From Bryum argenteum (Eukaryota; Streptophyta; Bryopsida; Bryales; Bryaceae), in contig CM073321.1 of assembly GCA_037043015.1 (NCBI GenBank), positions 43,482,420 through 43,546,419 on the forward strand: a stretch of DNA of 64,000 bases, read 5' to 3'. A model generated the notes under the pieces. That model searched no databases, was not told the origin of the DNA, and saw only the letters and a program-made list of their open reading frames with translations. A program made the position numbers and the translations under genes. Below are positions 21,709-31,795 of the stretch, piece after piece; positions within the stretch are counted from its first letter, which is position 1, and each line of letters begins with the position of its first letter.

Positions 21709-22639
21709 CGTACGTGTTTTTGGATTGCATCTATGCATGATTTTTTGTCGTTCAATTATCTTTGCACAGCTTCTCGCATTGTTTGTTCCGTTATTCTTCA
21801 TAGTTTTCTCCTTATCTTGAGTAGTAGTAGTTGAAAATTTCTTTTCACTTATTGTAATTTAACGGCTTCAAGATAACATTTATGCATTCAGAGCCGTTGT
21901 TGTTGACATCTTCTTTTGATTTGACGATTACGTTGGTACATGAGTAAATGTTGATTCCTGCGTGTGATGATAGAATAGGAGAGCACTCGTTGTAACTGAA
22001 TTTTGAATTCTATTTGAATCACGTGAAATACGCCGGAATTTTCGAGTCTAGTCCTGTCACTTGTCATGCAGTTTAGCTCGAGTCGAGCTAAAGTGCAGGA
22101 CGATCCAGGCCGTTTGTTTAGCTTGACTAGAGCAATACAACACGTTGTGTACGTTTGTGCAGTTTAGCTCAACTCGACCTGAACTATATGGCAGGCATAT
22201 CTCTGCAGTTTAGCTCGACTTGAGCTAGACTGTATGGCATGGATATGTCTGCAGTTTAACTCAAGTCGAGCTAAATTGTATGGCAAGCATATTTCAGCAG
22301 TTTAGCTCAAGTCGAGCTAAACTGCAGTATGTATCTGGTGAATGGGTTTAGTTGGTGTTAAGCTAATGCAAAGCGCAGAGCTGTACTTCCACTTCTGCTC
22401 GAATCCAGCTTAACTGCGGGGCAGTGTAGGTTAGACAGTTTAGCTCGAGTCGAGCTAAACTGATTGATCGAATACATAATGCATTTTAGCTTGAGTTGAG
22501 CTAAACTATAGAATGTATTCTCGTAGTCAGTTTAGCTCAACTCGGGCTAAACTGCATGTGTTCGTTTCTCATACCGTCCTGAAGTTGTGACCATGTTTTT
22601 ATTCAATTCGATTTTTCACTCTGTAAAATTATATTACAG
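21709..22639 (+). other. Putative 5' leader intron of transposase copy 2
   Basis: A donor-like GTACGT follows CTTCGC at 21709, and a canonical acceptor (ATATTACAG) ends at 22639, directly before the ATG at 22641. The sequence before the donor resembles a C/T-rich leader. The region contains nine palindromes (22068-22556). Splice sites are read by eye; a transcript would decide. Confidence 0.45.
22068..22556. repeat. Array of nine CAGTTTAGCTC/GAGCTAAACTG palindromes
   Basis: Nine imperfect copies of a roughly 27-bp palindrome made of half-site CAGTTTAGCTC, a short centre (AAGTC, GAGTC or AACTC), and GAGCTAAACTG. Approximate positions: 22068, 22159, 22205, 22250, 22300, 22396 (degenerate), 22436, 22482, 22530. 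Spacing is mostly 45-90 bp with unrelated DNA between. The array lies just upstream of the first coding exon of the transposase. Such arrays are typical of transposase or accessory-protein binding sites. Confidence 0.9.
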
Positions 22640-22640
22640 G

Positions 22641-25499
22641 ATGGATTTCTCTTCAGACGATGACACTTTCGTCGATGCACCTATGAATCCTGGTTTACAT
22701 GCTGCTCAAGTTGTTCCTCCACGGCTCTGGACAGGGAGGACTGTTGCAATGCTTCATTCCGTAGGACTCAGAATCCCTGAGGGTTTACTTCGAAACCTAT
22801 GATCTGGCGCCGTACCTAATTGTAATGGCTTACTCGGTGAATCCCAAGTTGTGGTGCAAGTTTCAATTTCGTTTGTTGCGGTCGAGGATCCAGACGACTA
22901 GATATACTCCTTCAAGTCGTGGCCCATCCAACAAGTCCTCCTAGACGGTGTTAGTCTTTTTGACTATAGTGAGCAAGATGTTTACAACAGATGGGTCCAT
23001 GAACGTAGTCGGCGGCAGGGGTCATTTTGAACTCGATCGTATGATAATTCTTCAAGGAATGAGTCTACTCCAGTTTCACGCAAAGCACAGTTTCTGATGA
23101 CAGCGGAGTCAATCAATGCGGTCGCATGTAATACCTACTGTAGGCACAACTGTGTTCAACTATACCCAAAGGAGAAGATTAAGGTTCTCAGGTGTCGCAT
23201 GTACGACAAGACAACTGTGCAGTTCAAGAATCACGTCAAATTTGATGTCCATAGGCAGTTCCACAGAAATGCTGAAAGGCAAAATGTAGTCACTCTAGAG
23301 GGTATTGATGTTTGCGTGGATGAAAATCATGGGCGTGAGCAACGGTACGTTTTATCGCAACGCCCAGAGTGCAGCTGATGGTCATGAGGCCCAGTTACAC
23401 AGGAACAGGGGCTTGCGAAAGCCTAGGAGTCATACGATTGTTGCTTCTGCCGTCTTAGCGGCAATACTTGATAAACATGCCGATTACATGCCTCACAAGT
23501 CCCGAAGCCTTCCATCAGGTGAGAAGGTCGTTGCCAAGGTACTTCCTTCAAGTTTTTAATGGAAGGACCAAATTCTTCTTCTTGATCATCACCTTGAAGA
23601 GTGTGGGCTTTCGCCGGTGTCAACTTTAAACTTCAGTAAGATTTGCCGCCTCAGCTATCCAGAATACTATGCCAAAAGATCGGGGGACAATTTTGCGCGT
23701 TGCTCCAAGTGTGATGAGTTACAATCACTGATGAAGCTCACTCTTCCTGGGACACAATCATCTCTTATATGGTCGAGGAAGTTGAATGTGCACTTAAATT
23801 CCGCATACGTGCACAGAGACTTATACTACCTCAACCGCTTTAGGTCTAAGGAGTCGCCTCAAGATGTTTCGACCATTATGTATGACAACATGGACCAGTC
23901 AAAAACATCATTACCTGCCTTGTCTCATAAGGTGAAGAACTTAGACGGACTCATGAAGTTACCTCTTGCAATTACGGGAATTCTTGCTCATCGTCATGTA
24001 GACGAGCGATACGCTCATTATAGACAAGATGTTTACTCACATGATGCCAATTACACGGTTGGCTCGTTTGCAAAACTTCTGCGGGATCTGGAAGCTGCAC
24101 CTAAATCCTCATCTAGAAAACTCTTTACAAAGCCCCCATTGCATCCACTGTATACTGCTCTTTTACGAGGTTCAGAGGTGTGTATGGATCCATTAGGCCC
24201 GATTCCTGACATCCTAGTTCTAGCAAAGTCTTTGCCTCCGATTTTGAATATCCAAATGGATAATGCTGTGAGTGATAACAAGAATAGATTTGTTTTCAGT
24301 TTCTGGTCTCTTTTGGTAGCAAAACAAGTAATTCGAGAGATATATGTTAATTTTATGCTCGTCGGTCACACTCAGGATGACATAGATGCATTATTTGGGC
24401 TTTGGAGCATGGCATTGCGAAAGGAGGATTATTCTACCATCCTTCTTCTCATGAAATCTTTTATGAGGATAGATAAACTTCCGGTTATTCCACACCTCGT
24501 TCAAAAGGTTCCGGACTTCAAGAAATTCATTGAAGAGTGGATGTTAATCGGCGACGAAGCATTGGTGGGGCATACGAAGGCGCATCAATTCAAGTTTTAC
24601 ATGGATCCAAGTGGATGCCCCGTAATGAAGTACAAGATTTTCTGTCACGACGAGGAATGGCTTCCTAGAGGTGATCATGCTGGTATTAAATTGTGGAAGG
24701 AGGATTCTGAAGGCAGATCATTATGGCCACGTGGTGACCCGGATGCAATGCGTCCAAACGAGATGCGTCATTTGCCTGAGGTGGTAAAAGGGATTTCAGG
24801 CTTTGTCGATCCTTAGGAACGATTATCACGTAAGTCAATTGAACCGCAAAGATTGTATGAGCCTCTCTCATATTACTGGAGCAACGTTAAAGAGGCTCTT
24901 TGTATACCCATGGATGTACTTGCATCGTCGCAAAATGGGATTCCGCCAACTTTGGAGGTACGATTACCGTTACAACATGGTTTTTGCCGTCAACTCGACT
25001 TGCACATAATATGGAAGATGAGTTTACTTTAGAAGGGAATGTGCGCGAAGAGTACGACGACGATGATGATTTTTTTGGCCAGAGACGTGATCGTCTTGCT
25101 CCTTCATTTCGAGTTGGACGTGACCTTTATAAGGGTTATTTTGTTGCACTACGTCTATGCGGCACCGATGGCCGGCCTTTCTGGCTCGGGCGTGCAATGT
25201 ATGATCGAAATTCAAACCCAGACCTACCCAATACGGTCGACATCCAGTTCTTCCGTCCAATGTCACGCTGCAAAGAAATTCTGAAGTATTACACAGATTG
25301 GGATACAAATAGAAAGCTTCGTTGGACTGTTGAGAAAGGTGTTGATGTATCTTCGCAACCTATAGATGCTATTTTCACTGCTTGGAAATCAAGAATTACG
25401 CATTCTGACGAGGAAAGCAGTGAAGGTATAGACGCAATTACTACAATACCCAAGAAGCAGGTTGAAATCATCAAGGCTTCTTTGCGGGAGCTTGCTTGA
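22641..25499 (+). pseudogene. Second D-D-E-like transposase copy, broken
   Basis: Paralogue of the gene at the window start. First frame: acidic N-terminus (MDFSSDDDTFVDAPMNPG). After frameshifts a Cys-rich region (CRHNCVQLYPKEKIKVLRC, about 23150) and a helix-turn-helix-like stretch (RKPRSHTIVASAVLAAILD, about 23430) follow. The core has ARCSKCDEL, YDNMDQSKTSLP, QMDNAVSDNKNRF and VGHTQDDIDALFGLW, giving the same D, D, D/E pattern. An in-frame TAA (23557-23559) replaces the Lys codon of copy 1 (SSFKWKD), and an in-frame TAG lies at 24814-24816; homology continues past both. After another frameshift near 25000 a C-terminal domain absent from copy 1 appears (PFWLGRAMYDRN) and ends at 25499. Inactive as read. 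Confidence 0.8.
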
Positions 25500-26660
25500 T
25501 CTTTTCTAGAGTAGTCTTCTAGTATATAGTATTTAATATGAAAGTAGGTGTGTTAGTACTTAAACTTGGTATTGACGAATATTTTACTTTGATATTTAGT
25601 ATGTAGAATATTATATTTTTGTACGATTTACTATCCATATTCAATATATTTATTTTGTATAAGAAGATTGTTTAAGTTAACTCCATCATTATTATCAATT
25701 GAAAGAAAATTATCCTTTGTTGGTATGTTTATTTTGACATATATCGTATCAAATATATGTATGGTTGAAACTTTTTTTAAGATAAACATACTTTCTAAGA
25801 TTCAAGAGGTCTCATATCCTCTCGAAATATAATGGAAATTAGTAACTTCAAAGTACATATGCCTACGGTGAAACCCCTCTAAATGTTGATTTTCGCTTCA
25901 TCCGTTGTCTTGTTTTAATTTGGGAGATAAAAATGTTCCAAATATAAAGAATATGGGGTTAATGCATCGTAGAACACTCCATGCCCCTCTAGGTACCCTC
26001 CATGGACAAAATGTCGTTATAAATGCTGAATATCATTCTTCATAGCTGGACGCACAACAGTCAACCCCTTCAACTTGCATAATAGAATGTTTAAACAAGA
26101 TTTGGACTTTGGTTTGAATCACAAAGCCTCGATTCCAGACCCTGTATTAATCGACTTCTTAATTCCAGACTCCTCCACAATTCTGTTAAGTTCAACTTCA
26201 ACCTCTTTCTCAGACTATGGAATAGAAGCTCGGTTAACAACCTTTATTGCAACCTCTTCGTCTACCATCGTATCAGCTCTGCCTGACGTACTTAAATTCA
26301 AAGCAGCAATGTTATCTGGCTCCAAACTCAGGTTTGATGTTTGCTTTAGCTCAACTTCTTTGCTTAAATCCACGTTGAACTCCAATGCTTCTACTATGAG
26401 TGCTTCAGCATCCACCTCGTGCTCATCTTTTGAACAATAAGAGAATGTGAGAAATTGACCATTTCAATTCCAAGCATCATCCAAATTTAACAAGTCTCTC
26501 ACAAGGTGGCTAGAGCATTGTGCTTCTAGCGATGGTGAGGTGATGAAGTTGTTGGCCAATGTAAGTTGTTGTTGAGTAGCGTTGGTCATTAACCTGTAGG
26601 CTGCATTCACTAGAGAGCTTTGTAAGCAGAATGAGTATAAGCTTGGTATCACTCAGTGGA
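25500..26660. other. AT-rich region, only weak reading frames
   Basis: The first 550 bp hold no frame of note. From 26075 to 26440 both strands are open: a Ser/Thr-rich plus frame and an acidic minus frame (DAEALIVEALEFNVDLSKEV). I cannot tell which, if either, is real and recognise neither. Confidence 0.3.
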
Positions 26661-27069
26661 AGTTGCCAGTACCGGCAGGTTCCACTACTATAACACTATG
26701 TGAAAATCTCTATAACACATGTTCACTTTGAAATGAGGAACAGAATTACAGTAAAAGCGAACGGTCAACAATGAAGAGATTCAAGGACTATACTAGAACT
26801 CCACATTACAAGAGGTGGCCACAAGTATTTGCCGGTACCGGCAAGATGATGGTACTCCATTTGAGCGTGTTCAATTTGTTCATTAGTGTACCAGTCATCC
26901 ATGTAGTTTAACAAACTCCATTTTCTTCCCAAACTGGTCTCATGCGCCATCCAAGGAACATAAAAATTATTCCAATTGAGCAAACATGCTCATTTTGAAA
27001 CCTACCGGTGTCGTCGGGTTACCTACGGTGAGTTTCAAGAAGTGGAATCACTTTATGCATTGTGAAGAA

Positions 27070-27149
27070 ATGTCACCCCTATGCATGTTGGATAAGACCT
27101 TACAACTTATAATTTGTAAGGTCTTATCCAACATGCATAGGGGTGACAT
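27070..27149. repeat. Perfect 36-bp inverted repeat (hairpin)
   Basis: Arms 27070-27105 and 27114-27149 are exact reverse complements, separated by an 8-base loop. The stem begins ATGTCACCCCTATGCATG. A perfect 36-bp stem is far longer than chance and could arise from a young inverted duplication, a MITE-like element or a small-RNA precursor. Confidence 0.95.
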
Positions 27150-27530
27150 CCCTAGACAACCGGATTCGGCACCTACCGGTACGTAACATGTCACTCCGGG
27201 CCGCCTTGTTGCAACAAGCATTTACTTATGAATGGAAATATGCATTCTGTAAGACAATCAAGGTACAACAAGGCTATCAAGAACAATCCACATTGAAGAA
27301 CATAATCTTGTGATTGCGAAGAAAGTGATGATGCCGGTATTGGCAGCATATAATAAGCCACAATTCAATCACTGAAGTTCACCAAATCATTGACCTATGG
27401 TTTCGAAGAAAGTGATGGTGCCGGTACCGGAAGCATAGAATAATGTAAGTCACAGCCACGGATGGTTTCTGTTTGGATCAAACCATCTACAAGTGTGAGA
27501 CCATCTACAAGTATGGTTTCTGTTTGCATC

Positions 27531-27640
27531 AAACCATCTACAGATTCTTTTACAGCATGTAATCAACCTGGACATACACAACCTCAAACCATCTACAGAT
27601 TCTTTTACAGCATGTAATCAACCTGGACATACACAACCTC
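27531..27640. repeat. 55-bp tandem duplication
   Basis: A 55-bp unit starting AAACCATCTACAGATTC is present twice head to tail (27531-27585 and 27586-27640) without a visible difference. Shorter ACCATCTACAAGT pieces of the same sequence precede it at 27480-27530. Confidence 0.95.
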
Positions 27641-27997
27641 ATTCAGTCCATCGACTCTGAACATCGTTTTCAAAGAGCAATACTAGTCGAATTTGGACTA
27701 TCACCAACCAATCTTTGTGGATGTTGCCATGCATTGCCCGTGTATGCAGTGACTAGATGAGTTCAAGTGGGTTATACCTGTTGCTGGATCACTTCTAGAA
27801 TTTGAATTGGCTTGACAGAAGTTACTCCGCAATTGACTGAGCTCACTCTGGCCTCCGCGAGATAGTTGGAGTAGACTTGGAACAGGAACGTGGTGGCTAC
27901 AACATGTTGTCTGTACCCGCTTCATCCGGGAATATCAACAATCCTCCTGAAAGGTCACACGCAATTATACATCAACAAAAGCCTCTGTCTTTGCGTT

Positions 27998-28250
27998 CTC
28001 TTTAGAAACAAACGTAAATCCCCTCATCGCGTACCTTGCCCGTATGAGCGTAAGAAAGCAGCCCCTCCACGCACTTGTAAGGAGCTTGAGATTATACTAC
28101 CCGATGGCCCTGGGGGAAAATTCAAAATGGTCAAAAGGCGAAAACAGCAGATTACGACAGCAAAGAAAAAAGTGGAAATGAGAGAGGAGTACCGGATTGT
28201 AGGACGAGGAGCAGGGTGTGAGCAGCAGGTCCCATGGCACGTCAACGATA
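27998..28250 (+). CDS. Possible basic exon, unrecognised
   Basis: Part of a 144-codon plus frame (27890-28324). The stretch from about 27998 looks more coding than its surroundings: basic and charged (RKSPHRVPCPYERKKAAPP, then KMVKRRKQQITTAKKKVEMR). It may be an exon of a degraded or captured gene. No family recognised, and the frame also runs through a palindrome copy at 28286, which argues that its end is noncoding. Confidence 0.2.
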
Positions 28251-29639
28251 GCGCATGCCGGTCCCGTTGCCTTCCAATCCTTATCTGCCGGTACCGGCAG
28301 GTACTGCAGATGAACGTCCGATGAACGTCCAGATGTTGTCAACTTCGGAGTGCGTTTAGAAGCTCCCAAGGCAGTGCTACATTTCAATGCACTTCTTGAC
28401 CTGGCCACCCCTAGAATCGCTCATTAATTGCACAACTACTATATATCCCATTGTGAGCGAATGCCAAAATGCATCCGAAACCTCATTCGTCCGAGAAGAC
28501 AGTAGGAACCGAGAAGAAGAATGTGCCTGCTTGAAGAAAATCAGAACGGCATTGCACTTCGGCCTACTGAATTGCACACCCTGCGGTTGCCAATTTCCGA
28601 AATCTCTATTGTACTGTTTAAGAGTGCAGTTAGGAGCCCATTTGTTCGACAATGACAGTACACATAGGGAAAGTTGAGAGTATAACGAAGAATAGGGTAA
28701 GATTGCGCAACACGATGCATAGATGCACACGAACAAAATTTCTGTAGCGCCAGACAAAGATCCAGAGCATTCTCGTTGACTCCAACAAAGCTACCGTGGG
28801 CCACAATCAAAGGGCTTTGCTGAATCTTGGTTTCAGTGAGCCGGCGACAAAGCATCGTAAGATTCAAAGGAGAGAAAGCCCATTGGATCGAAGGATTGTA
28901 TACATTTTGGCCCATGGCAAAAATCTGCACGAAATGAATGTTTGTGACGACACCCTGCTTCTTGAGAGTGAAGAGTACCGATGAGAGCATTCACCAGAAC
29001 AAAGATGCGCTAACCTAATGCTATGGACTGTCTGAGATAATGGATTGAATTGAGACAGTCCAATCCTTCCAAACCTTATCTACCGGTACCGGCAGGTACT
29101 CCAATCACTACAGACACACATCGAACCGTAACTAACCTCACACTAGAATGCACCATGTTCAGAGTATCGAGGAGATGAAAATGCATCTTTCATATCATTA
29201 TTTCTTGCTATGATCATTATAATGAAATAGAGTCGAGTCACAGATGCAGGGTATGCAAAGAGCAAGGTACCTTGTCAAGGACGCGCTCTTAAGTTGAGGT
29301 AGGAGCTACAGAGGCTTTGTAGATGTGAACCTCCTTGTTATTTGGACAGATTGCAACCACTGCATCCACGAACTTCAATTGTCAATCCAAAACCCTAAAG
29401 CTGAACCTTAATTGGAAATCTAGAGTGGCACGTACTGGACATATCCGCATTCCAGGCATGGCATGTGATGCATTGCGCCAGATGATGCACTCCACCTGCG
29501 GCCATGCCTGCCACCAAAAACAGGCACACCAACAAGCTCGATCACAAAATAGAGCCGAAATCTCTCAAATAGGTTGCAAGTGGGTGCTACGGAAAGTGAC
29601 ATTAGGGTTACAAAGAAGGATCGAAGCCAAGAATTGGGT

Positions 29640-29757
29640 AGCTCGCAAATTCAAGCTTCGACTGTACTTCGCTTCGACCGTGCTTCGCTTCAACCGTGCT
29701 TAGCTTCGACCGTGCTTCGCTTCAACCGTGCTTCGTTTCGCTTCAAGCTTCGACCGT
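29640..29757. repeat. Minisatellite CTTCGACCGTGCTTCG
   Basis: About six imperfect copies of a 16-bp unit alternating CTTCGACCGTGCTTCG and CTTCAACCGTGCTTAG. Two adjacent units repeat as a higher-order 32-bp block. Confidence 0.9.
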
Positions 29758-30429
29758 TGTAGGGTTCGGGCGCACCTGCACAATGCACTGGTTGTCCTCC
29801 AATCCTTATCTGCCGGTACCGGCAGGTGCACGAGATACCCACAAAAAACCCCAATAAGCGGCATTTGAGTGGAAGAGTGGGAGCTGAAGGTACGTACCAT
29901 TTTGAGAGCGGATATCTTCGCCTGTCTGCCGATCGGATCCATATCTGCTGAACTCAAAGAGGTTCCCGAAATCCTAGGTTGCAAGACTACAAATTCAGGC
30001 TTGTGATTGATCATTACCTTGTTGGCACGTATGTCCTTCGATCTTCCCTTCATCACCTCATCACCGCCTTGCCACCACTGCGACTGCATTGTCTGGCGTC
30101 CAAATGGGAAAACATAACGAAATGAAAGTTTAAAAACGAACCTGCTCACTGCATCGAATCATGTGGTGATCCTTCTAGCAATGCGGACTTATGAATGTCA
30201 GTACGGTCGTTCATGTTCCCTACTCAAGAGGAAGCAAAACGCCAACTTCGATCCAACACGCGCTATACCTAGCCCAACCCCGACAAAGCTAGTGAGCACA
30301 CGCACTGGCTCCTTTCAAAATGGTCGTGAGACCGGAGTCTGTTCCGAAAGTGTTAATCTAAGCATCTCAAAGACAAAATCGGTGCGCGATCACAAGAGGT
30401 TGCAACACAGACGTGCAAGCCCACCATGA

Positions 30430-31795
30430 ATATTGCCACCAAACACAAAGATAATGGCGGCTGGAATCAGGTGAACATGTCAAGGGTTTGTGCTCAAGAT
30501 GGATGTGACGTTATCCTAATTCAAAATGAGATAAAACTCTTAAGATAGACAGATAGAAACTGAGGTCTCTGTACGGGGCTAGCATGAATGAAGTGTCCGT
30601 TCGTAATGCTAATGCTCCCATGCCCATCGGACAAGGGAAAATTGGAACAATTCTACTCTCTCCTTTAGAGGATGGACACTACAACTTATAATCCTTAACT
30701 CTAAATTAGGAGGAATACTTAGGAGAGTACTCGTGACTTTCGTCTTCACTCTCGACTTCCTGTTCAACACATTCCAAATTATTGTTAGAATGTCTGTAAA
30801 CAAACATGCATTTATTTGGTATAAACATTCAAAAACTGATGGTACCTCTTGCGATTCATCTCCTATTGGAAGCTCGGCTTGTTGCATTGTTTTAGTGATA
30901 GGAGATTGATATGATTCATGAGCAACGTCCTCTACAATAGGAAAAAGGCTCTTTGTTGTATCCCCTATTCCTCTTAATCTACTCTCTCTGTAAATCCTTC
31001 GTCTTGCGCTGCTCTTCGTGTTCGTAAAGTACAACCGCCCACCTCGCACTCGCTTTCTATGCTTCTTCTTACGGACTGTTGAACCTAAGTGATCCTCAAC
31101 TTCTAAGGCTCTCGGCATCTGTAAACACGTCGCTGCAAGATGAACATCTGAAATTGCATAATTGACTTGAAACACTCATCTCTAATTAACAAATATTATT
31201 CTTTTAGACCCATACCTAGTTCACATTGAGCAGCATTTTACTATAATTTGTCAGCGCAAACAATATTATTAATTACCCCACCACATGTCTGGATGGTGGC
31301 TATTTACTGTAAATGGATTCCGTAAGTAGTAGATTCTACTTCGATTAATACAAGCCACCACTTCTGACTTTTCTACTAAACTATTATCCTCCTCTAACTA
31401 AGTTTAAAGAGGAGTTGTCCTATTCCATAAGCCGTCGATATATTATACTCTGCATACAGGGCTATCAATGACTTTGGATTTGAAATGACATCGTCGATAG
31501 GCTTTATTAAGCCATACTATCCCACCTCCATCATTTTTTCATAGCCCCATTACAACTTTTGGCGGCTTTAGCTGTTTTGTGCGGTCGGTCAAATTATTGG
31601 AATGAAGTCCATAGAGCACGCTTCGTGGGCCATCAATGTCAGTAGAGCCTCCACTTCGATGTTTTATAGTACTACCACTTTCAGCTCTTATTTTACCCGA
31701 CGGCTACTATCATTTAAAAATATAGCGTGCTTTGTATAAGCAATGTACTTTGACTAAGTAATGCTCATCTTCTACCTTCCTCACGTCATGCGTTA
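30430..31795. other. Region with one unrecognised minus-strand frame
   Basis: The longest frame is on the minus strand (31175-30609, 188 codons). It has a basic part (STVRKKKHRKRVRGGRLYF, then SSARRRIYRESRLRG) and a less convincing remainder; an intron could end the coding part near 30830. I recognise no family. The rest of the region is AT-rich with no clear element. Confidence 0.3.

Larger units (their letters stand above)
26664..29824. repeat. Dispersed TGCCGGTACCGGCA palindromes
   Basis: A perfect or near-perfect 14-bp palindrome at about 26664, 26829, 27332, 27418, 28286, 29081 and 29811, with more degenerate forms near 27002 and 27171. Three copies (28286, 29081, 29811) share the left flank CCTTATCT and the right flank GGT, so a longer unit was duplicated. 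The two copies at 27332 and 27418 share the flank AAGAAAGTGATG. No transposase gene is recognised around them. Confidence 0.85.

Noticed and set aside
22068..22556. The palindrome array as a CRISPR array
   Set aside because: Repeats are imperfect palindromes of eukaryotic-transposon type, spacers vary in length and no cas genes are present in this plant-like sequence.
29335..29703. GCKWVLRKV...RRIEAKNWVARKF looked like the start of a Ty1/copia reverse transcriptase
   Set aside because: Only about 30 residues resemble the motif, no further copia motif follows in any frame, and the frame runs into the CTTCGACCGTG minisatellite.
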